Both the position numbers and the translations under genes were made by a program. Below are positions 14,699 through 18,946 of a stretch of DNA of 18,946 bases, in pieces (within the stretch, counting starts at the first letter, position 1; each line of letters opens with the position of its first letter). The notes below the pieces were generated by a model that saw only the letters and a list, made by a program, of their open reading frames with translations, was not told the origin of the DNA and did no database searches. The stretch is taken from contig JBKECT010000022.1 of NCBI GenBank assembly GCA_047974855.1, positions 1-18,946 of the forward strand, written 5' to 3'. Source of the DNA: CAYNRG01 sp047974855 (GTDB lineage Bacteria > Bacillota_I > Bacilli_A > Erysipelotrichales > Erysipelotrichaceae).

Positions 14699-16147
14699 TT
14701 ATATTTTATCTATTGGAAACATAGGCCTATTAATCAATTTAAATCTTATATTCTCTGTGTCTTGTGGTGTAGCTCCATCTGTGAGTGACATTACACTAAA
14801 TACACCTTTTTCTTCTAAATCAGGGAATATATATCCTTGCTTAACAACAATAATATCATATTCATCCCAATCAATTCCACCAGCAACAAACTGATGTTTT
14901 TCACACATCGGCGTTCGATCGCTCGCGATATTTATATCTACATTCATTCCCATCACAGAGACAAGTACACTATACCCTGGGACAGAGTTCGGATCTTGCA
15001 CCATATATCCCCTTAGTTCACCTTTTTTCTTAATTGTTACATTTAATTCCACACTTTTGCTTAACTCATCTTTATTGATTCCTAAGTTTACAGTGTGCAC
15101 TGTTCCAACTTCTTCTTGATATAGCTTTAAAAAAGTTTTTGGATCACAAATATTTGCGAATAAAAATGATTTACTAGTACTATTTCTACTCATCACTTGT
15201 CGTAAAATAAATGTGTTCGTTCCTGGTGCTCCAGAAGTGGTGTTATCTCCTGAATCTGTTATAAATACCGGCTTCCCAATTTTTTCAAGTGCTATGTCTA
15301 ATGCCTCTTCGGGTTTTGCTGTCACTCCCGTATAATGAAACTCATGTCTTTTGCTCCATACGTATTCATATAACTCATCGGCTACCTTCTCTGCGTATTT
15401 TTGATCTGTTTCTGTTTGTGGGCAGACAACAATACCACAGCCTGCAACCGGAGTATCATGTCTAAGGTATCCTACATGCCATGAACAACTTCGGATTCTT
15501 GGATCTTGTTCTATTTCCTCTAATTTTTTATTTATGCTCCTTACCGGTTCATCAGCAGAAACACTCTGTTCACCTCCTAAAATTAACGGCAGTTTTCTAT
15601 ATATGGCATGAACGTTTTGCCGATTTTTCAATAAATCAATCAGCATATTTATAACTTTTATTTTTGTCTCCTTTGCATCGATGTGTGGTGACTCTCTAAA
15701 GCTCCGGATAACTTGAGTCGACTCTACATATTCTCGTTTCAAGTTTCCATGAGGATCACACGCAACACATATTGGTAAATATGGTCCAACGATGTCTCTA
15801 ACCTTTTTTAGAATATGATGATCACCAGAACCTAACCCCTCCACTTCACTTGCACCATGAAGATATAGAAAAATTCCATCAATATCTTCTTTATGTTCTA
15901 AAACCTTTTCAACAAAACACGCTTCTATATACTTAAATGTTTTTCTGCTTATTACTCCGGATGCTCTCCCGCTTGTATACAATGCCGGAATAATTTCAAT
16001 ATCTGAATCTAGCTTTTCAAAATAATCACCCATACCCATTTTTCTTATACAATCTGCTTCAAATCCAAAGTCATACGCCGTAATCTCATTTTTATTAACT
16101 GCATTTGCGTTTGATTCTGTAGTAAAAGAACCAATTAATATCTTCAC
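14699..16147 (-). CDS. M81-family (MlrC-like) metallopeptidase, copy 3
   Basis: The 482-residue enzyme is the first M81 gene of the operon. Zinc ligands are predicted at Asp131, His133 (CDPHGNL) and His155 (SPHID). It has two extra residues near position 48 relative to copy 2, and GRASG where the others have GASG. The start codon is GTG 16147 with AGGGG 7 nt upstream; the resulting N-terminus MKILIGSFTTESNAN aligns with copies 1 and 2. It follows the PTS gene after a 70-nt gap that contains a palindromic hairpin. All three copies retain the metal site, so none looks like a decaying duplicate; divergent loops may give each a different substrate. Confidence 0.9.
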   Translation of the reverse strand: MKILIGSFTTESNANAVNKNEITAYDFGFEADCIRKMGMGDYFEKLDSDIEIIPALYTSGRASGVISRKTFKYIEACFVEKVLEHKEDIDGIFLYLHGASEVEGLGSGDHHILKKVRDIVGPYLPICVACDPHGNLKREYVESTQVIRSFRESPHIDAKETKIKVINMLIDLLKNRQNVHAIYRKLPLILGGEQSVSADEPVRSINKKLEEIEQDPRIRSCSWHVGYLRHDTPVAGCGIVVCPQTETDQKYAEKVADELYEYVWSKRHEFHYTGVTAKPEEALDIALEKIGKPVFITDSGDNTTSGAPGTNTFILRQVMSRNSTSKSFLFANICDPKTFLKLYQEEVGTVHTVNLGINKDELSKSVELNVTIKKKGELRGYMVQDPNSVPGYSVLVSVMGMNVDINIASDRTPMCEKHQFVAGGIDWDEYDIIVVKQGYIFPDLEEKGVFSVMSLTDGATPQDTENIRFKLINRPMFPIDKI

Positions 16148-16180
16148 ACATATACCCCTTTCATATCTTATATATGGAAA

Positions 16181-16208
16181 TTGACTTGATTAAATTTAAC
16201 CAAGTCAA
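16181..16208. promoter_or_regulatory. 28-nt palindromic hairpin between the PTS gene and M81 copy 3
   Basis: TTGACTTG (16181-16188) and CAAGTCAA (16201-16208) flank the perfect palindrome TTAAATTTAA (16190-16199). The single mismatched pair (16189/16200) becomes a G-U pair in the minus-strand RNA, so the transcript can fold end to end. No T run follows, which suggests an mRNA processing/stability element or a protein-binding site rather than a full terminator. Confidence 0.5.
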
Positions 16209-16217
16209 CCCATTATA

Positions 16218-17606
16218 CTAAACTTTTAATGCGTCCCTTTTCATAATAATTGTTGTCGCAATGAATGATACCGCAATTGTAATAACTGCTGTTATTGCTC
16301 CTATTACTACATAATATAAACTTCCAGTTTCAGGGTTGATGAATGATAAAAATGTTAGTAGGCCTGGGCATGCCCATGGAACAAATATCCTTAATCCAAA
16401 TAACCCAGCGAACAATCCTCCGCACCCTGCTCCAATTGCAGTACCTATTAACGCTTTCGGTCTTAGAATTAACCCACCATAAAATGCTGGTTCAGTCACG
16501 CCACAAAGTGCAGTAATTCCAAATGACGACAATAATCCTCGTTGTCCTGCATTGTCCTTAATTTGGAATGCAACCGCAAGTGCAGTTGCACCAACTGCTA
16601 AGTTAGATACAAACCCCATAGTGGCAGTTACTGAGTTATACCCAAGATTAGCAATCAACTCAAGTCCTACAGGCGATAATGCCTTATCCATCCCAAACAT
16701 AACCATATAAGGATATATCATAGATAGAATTGGTTGCGCAATAAACCCTAGAGTATCAGTCAACCACACAGCTCCACTTGCAACAGCCCCAGACATCATA
16801 TTTCCTAATGGACCAAGAATAATCATAGTTACAGGAACAGCTACAATCATTGTCAGTAATGGCGTTAAGAAAAAGGTTAATGCTTCAGGCATAATTTTCT
16901 TAACAAACTTATACACGAAATACATAAATGTTACCCCTAAAATTACAGGGATAATTGTGGAATAATAAGAAACTTGTGGAATAGGTATCCCTAAGAAATC
17001 AGTGACTACTCCGCTTGTAAACTTTGGAGTCACTAAGGTTGCTGCTAGAAACATCCCAAGAATTGGTTCCATCTTTAACTGCTTAGAATAAGAGTATCCG
17101 ATATATATCGGCAAGAAATTAAATCCCGCCTGGAAAATGTTTGTCATAAATTCTGCAGTACCACTATCCATTGATACTCCAAAATAGTTAATCAACAATA
17201 CTCTAACTGCTAAAATCATCCCACCAACAACAAGTGCTGGAATGATTGGCATAAAGATAGGAGCTACAAAGTTACCGAATTTAGTAACCCAATATTTCGC
17301 ATCCTTTGGGCCGGTCTCATCTTCCGCTATAATTTCAGTAGACGCTCCATCCGCTTTCCATCCAGAAACTTCCATAAATTCAAAAAAACAATCCGATACC
17401 TTTGGCCCGATTATACATTGTATTTGGTGTTCCTTGTTTACAATTCCTGCACAATCGGGCAGATTTTTTAGCGCCTCGTCATCAACTAAACTTTTTGCTT
17501 TATAGTTAATTCTCAGCCTTGTTGCACAGTGTGTAACTTGTGTGATGTTCTCAATTCCTCCTACAGCTTCAACTGTTTTTCTTGAGAACTCTGCATATTT
17601 CCCCAT
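16218..17606 (-). CDS. PTS EIIBC transporter, glucose/beta-glucoside superfamily
   Basis: This 462-residue membrane protein imports and phosphorylates a sugar or glycoside. The N-terminal EIIB domain (about 1-80) has THCATRLRINY with the phosphorylated Cys27, and IIGPKVSDCF at its end. After a linker, EIIC (about 107-455) has about ten hydrophobic segments, including GVTEPAFYGG and RPKALIGTAIGAG near residues 370-395. The protein ends at MKRDALKV, so there is no fused EIIA; a separate EIIA from elsewhere must supply phosphate. The family covers beta-glucoside, sucrose and trehalose carriers; the GH1 phospho-beta-glycosidase downstream points to a beta-glycoside. ATG 17606 has GGAGG in front. 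It is first in its operon, after a leader of about 200 nt. Confidence 0.9.
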   Translation of the reverse strand: MGKYAEFSRKTVEAVGGIENITQVTHCATRLRINYKAKSLVDDEALKNLPDCAGIVNKEHQIQCIIGPKVSDCFFEFMEVSGWKADGASTEIIAEDETGPKDAKYWVTKFGNFVAPIFMPIIPALVVGGMILAVRVLLINYFGVSMDSGTAEFMTNIFQAGFNFLPIYIGYSYSKQLKMEPILGMFLAATLVTPKFTSGVVTDFLGIPIPQVSYYSTIIPVILGVTFMYFVYKFVKKIMPEALTFFLTPLLTMIVAVPVTMIILGPLGNMMSGAVASGAVWLTDTLGFIAQPILSMIYPYMVMFGMDKALSPVGLELIANLGYNSVTATMGFVSNLAVGATALAVAFQIKDNAGQRGLLSSFGITALCGVTEPAFYGGLILRPKALIGTAIGAGCGGLFAGLFGLRIFVPWACPGLLTFLSFINPETGSLYYVVIGAITAVITIAVSFIATTIIMKRDALKV

Positions 17607-17763
17607 AATTTTCCTCCATTTAGATATTATTTAATCTACTCCTCTAACTCGCATTAATTTATTCGGCTGGTCCTTCAATACTGACTTTTCGGAGACTATC
17701 TCAATTCATCAAGTTTTCTCAGCATTTTACGACTGCCTAAATTTGACTATCCTCCTTTCTTTT

Positions 17764-17800
17764 CAACATAATTTCTTTCGCTTTTTGTTCGATTATGTTG
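17764..17800. promoter_or_regulatory. Candidate DeoR-family operator in the PTS operon leader
   Basis: CAACATAAT (17764-17772) and ATTATGTTG (17792-17800) form a perfect inverted repeat around a segment with TTTCGCTTTTTGTTCG, a pattern typical of DeoR-family sugar repressor sites. It lies just downstream of the predicted -10 box, a position where a bound repressor would block transcription. Confidence 0.45.
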
Positions 17801-17821
17801 TTTTTTGTTGTTTATACTTCA

Positions 17822-17850
17822 ATATTACCTTTTTTTCGCTTGTTTGGCAA
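17822..17850 (-). promoter_or_regulatory. Promoter of the PTS/M81/GH1 operon
   Basis: On the minus strand TTGCCA (17850-17845) and TAATAT (17827-17822) are separated by 17 bp. The start of EIIBC is about 215 bp downstream, so the transcript has a long leader. A second inverted repeat, TTTGGC/GCCAAA (17843-17848 with 17860-17865), overlaps the -35 box and may be another regulator site. Confidence 0.5.
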
Positions 17851-17900
17851 TATGAAATCGCCAAAATGTTTAATTTTGTTGTTTTTTTTGCAGTTCTGAT

Positions 17901-17936
17901 AAAAGAAAAAGTGTACAGTTTCTACAAACTGTACAC
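17901..17936 (-). terminator. Terminator after the DeoR-family regulator
   Basis: GTGTACAGTTT (17911-17921) pairs perfectly with AAACTGTACAC (17926-17936) around a 4-nt loop. It begins 7 nt past the deoR stop codon and is followed on the minus strand by TTTTTCTTTT. It isolates the regulator from the PTS operon. Confidence 0.8.
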
Positions 17937-17943
17937 CGTTTCT

Positions 17944-18702
17944 CTACACCTTTATAATACTTACCCCGTTAGAGATATAATCATTATAGACTTGACTATC
18001 AATTCTGTCATCGGTAATTATAACATCTATCTCGCTAAGTGGTTGAATACAATAAAACCAGTTTTTCCCAAACTTTTCGCTATCTGCTACACATATTACC
18101 TTTTTTGCTGTTTTAGATATGCATTGTTTTGTCGTTCCATCATCGATATCTGGAACGCTTACCCCAAAACTCATGCTCACCCCTTCTACCCCTAAGAACA
18201 TTTTATCAATTTTAAAGTTCGCTATAAAAGCATCTGTCAACTGTCCCATGAATGCCATTGATGTCTCTCTGAATTTACCGGGACACATTATGAAATTTTG
18301 ATTTCCACCGGCTGCCAAAATGTTTGCAACAAGCAATGAATTAGTTACAACTGTTATTTTTCTTCCATTCACTAACAATTTTGCAATTTCTAACACCGTC
18401 GTTCCTGCATCAAGAAAAATTATATCACCATCATTTATGTATTCCAAGCATTTTTCAGCTATTCTTTGCTTCTCAATATTATTTTCGTTTTGCTTGATAT
18501 TCATTCCAAATTCAAATAACGCCTCACCATTAAGAGTTGCTCCTCCATGTTCTACTCGAACAAGCCCTTCTTTTTCTAAATTCTTCAAATCTCTTCTTAT
18601 TGTCATTGTCGACACATCTAAATCTCTAGATAAATTTGTGACGCTAACACTTTTCTTCTCGTACAACTCCTTCATGATTATTTGTTTTCTAATTACATTC
18701 AT
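17944..18702 (-). CDS. DeoR-family transcriptional regulator of sugar metabolism
   Basis: The 252-residue cytoplasmic repressor type has an N-terminal winged helix-turn-helix (residues about 6-56) with the DeoR signature VTNLSRDLDVSTMTIRRDLK, followed by EGLVRVEHGGA. A C-terminal sugar-phosphate sensor domain (about 75-230) contains DAGTT at 98-102, TNSLLVANIL, and ADSEKFG near 206. It is full length. ATG 18702 has GAGG upstream at normal spacing. It has its own promoter and terminator and lies directly upstream of the PTS/M81/GH1 operon, whose leader contains a DeoR-like inverted repeat, so it most likely controls that operon in response to a sugar phosphate made by the PTS. Which sugar cannot be read from the sequence. 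Confidence 0.9.
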   Translation of the reverse strand: MNVIRKQIIMKELYEKKSVSVTNLSRDLDVSTMTIRRDLKNLEKEGLVRVEHGGATLNGEALFEFGMNIKQNENNIEKQRIAEKCLEYINDGDIIFLDAGTTVLEIAKLLVNGRKITVVTNSLLVANILAAGGNQNFIMCPGKFRETSMAFMGQLTDAFIANFKIDKMFLGVEGVSMSFGVSVPDIDDGTTKQCISKTAKKVICVADSEKFGKNWFYCIQPLSEIDVIITDDRIDSQVYNDYISNGVSIIKV

Positions 18703-18732
18703 AGCAATTCCTCACATTCATTACTTATGACT

Positions 18733-18761
18733 ATTATAACTTATATAAATTCTCAAATCAA
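18733..18761 (-). promoter_or_regulatory. Promoter of the DeoR-family regulator
   Basis: On the minus strand TTGATT (18761-18756) and TATAAT (18738-18733) are spaced by exactly 17 bp, about 30 bp before the start codon. This is one of the strongest sigma-A-like promoters in the window. Confidence 0.7.
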
Positions 18762-18818
18762 ACATTTAGAGATCATCTGCAACGAAGTGATATAATTATA
18801 AAATTAAGTTAACTTCCT

Positions 18819-18900
18819 CTAAACTAAAAAACATTATCGGGCATTCTATGGTTTTATCAAACCAGAAAGAAACGCTCAATAATGTTCCAAAAATGTTTAG
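18819..18900. repeat. Long imperfect inverted repeat near the right edge
   Basis: Nested complementary arms close on one 4-nt loop. CTAAAC/GTTTAG (18819-18824, 18895-18900) is outermost, then AACATTAT/ATAATGTT (18830-18837, 18879-18886), shorter paired pieces, and TGGTTT/AAACCA (18849-18854, 18859-18864). There is no T run. It may be a structured RNA, a small mobile-element-like repeat or a protein-binding site. A reading frame entering from the right edge on the minus strand ends at a TGA inside it (18857-18859); those 29 codons are not recognisable. Confidence 0.45.
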
Positions 18901-18946
18901 GAAAATAAATCATTAAGTTATTTTCATTTTCCCTATTCATGTCCAT

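Noticed and set aside
17851..17868. Catabolite-responsive (cre) site near TGAAATCGCCAAAA
   Set aside because: It has two mismatches at conserved positions of the cre consensus; too weak to annotate.
18320..18730. Plus-strand 136-codon frame opposite the DeoR gene
   Set aside because: It is antisense to a full-length, well-matched regulator and has no family features.
18857..18946. Minus-strand frame entering from the right edge (29 codons to a TGA)
   Set aside because: It is too short to identify and has no recognised family; mentioned only with the inverted repeat.

Overview
This is an AT-rich window from a low-GC Gram-positive bacterium (Bacillota, gut or host-associated lifestyle likely). 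The evidence is AGGAGG-type ribosome binding sites, sigma-A-like promoters, several PTS systems, and DeoR and GntR sugar regulators. I cannot name the genus; Erysipelotrichia or a relative is only a guess. Essentially every gene lies on the minus strand, so transcription runs from the right edge to the left edge.

Right block (about 18761 down to 7613): a DeoR-family regulator with its own promoter and terminator, then a seven-gene cluster ending in a strong terminator. In transcription order the cluster encodes a glucose/beta-glucoside-type PTS EIIBC, two adjacent M81 (MlrC-like) zinc metallopeptidases, a GH1 enzyme with the phosphate-binding signature of 6-phospho-beta-glycosidases, a third M81 enzyme, an M24/creatinase-fold protein that has lost most metal ligands, and an MFS transporter. 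The simplest model is PTS uptake and phosphorylation of a beta-glycoside, cleavage by the GH1 enzyme, and breakdown of an amide- or peptide-like aglycone by the M81/M24 enzymes, with the MFS protein moving a substrate or product. I know of no described pathway with this composition.

Middle block (7344 down to about 421): a GntR/UTRA regulator, an N-acetylglucosamine-6-phosphate deacetylase-like enzyme, a mannose-family PTS in four separate subunits (EIIA, B, C, D) and a GlmS-like SIS-domain sugar-phosphate isomerase/deaminase. Together they form an amino-sugar uptake and catabolism locus. A near-identical 19-bp motif lies before nagA and before the PTS genes and is the best operator candidate. 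Two short overlapping CHR (chromate-transporter family) genes follow and end at a bidirectional terminator.

Left edge (1-206): the first 68 codons of a cas9 gene running off the window, with the RuvC-I motif and the arginine-rich bridge helix. It has its own promoter, and the 200-bp gap upstream contains a row of hairpins that could be part of a tracrRNA. The rest of this type II CRISPR-Cas locus, including any array, would lie beyond the left edge.

Other items are a decayed serine-recombinase remnant between the two metabolic blocks, a long imperfect hairpin near the right edge, and intercistronic hairpins inside both operons. Several starts were moved to internal ATGs because the Shine-Dalgarno sequence and the family N-terminus both favour them.
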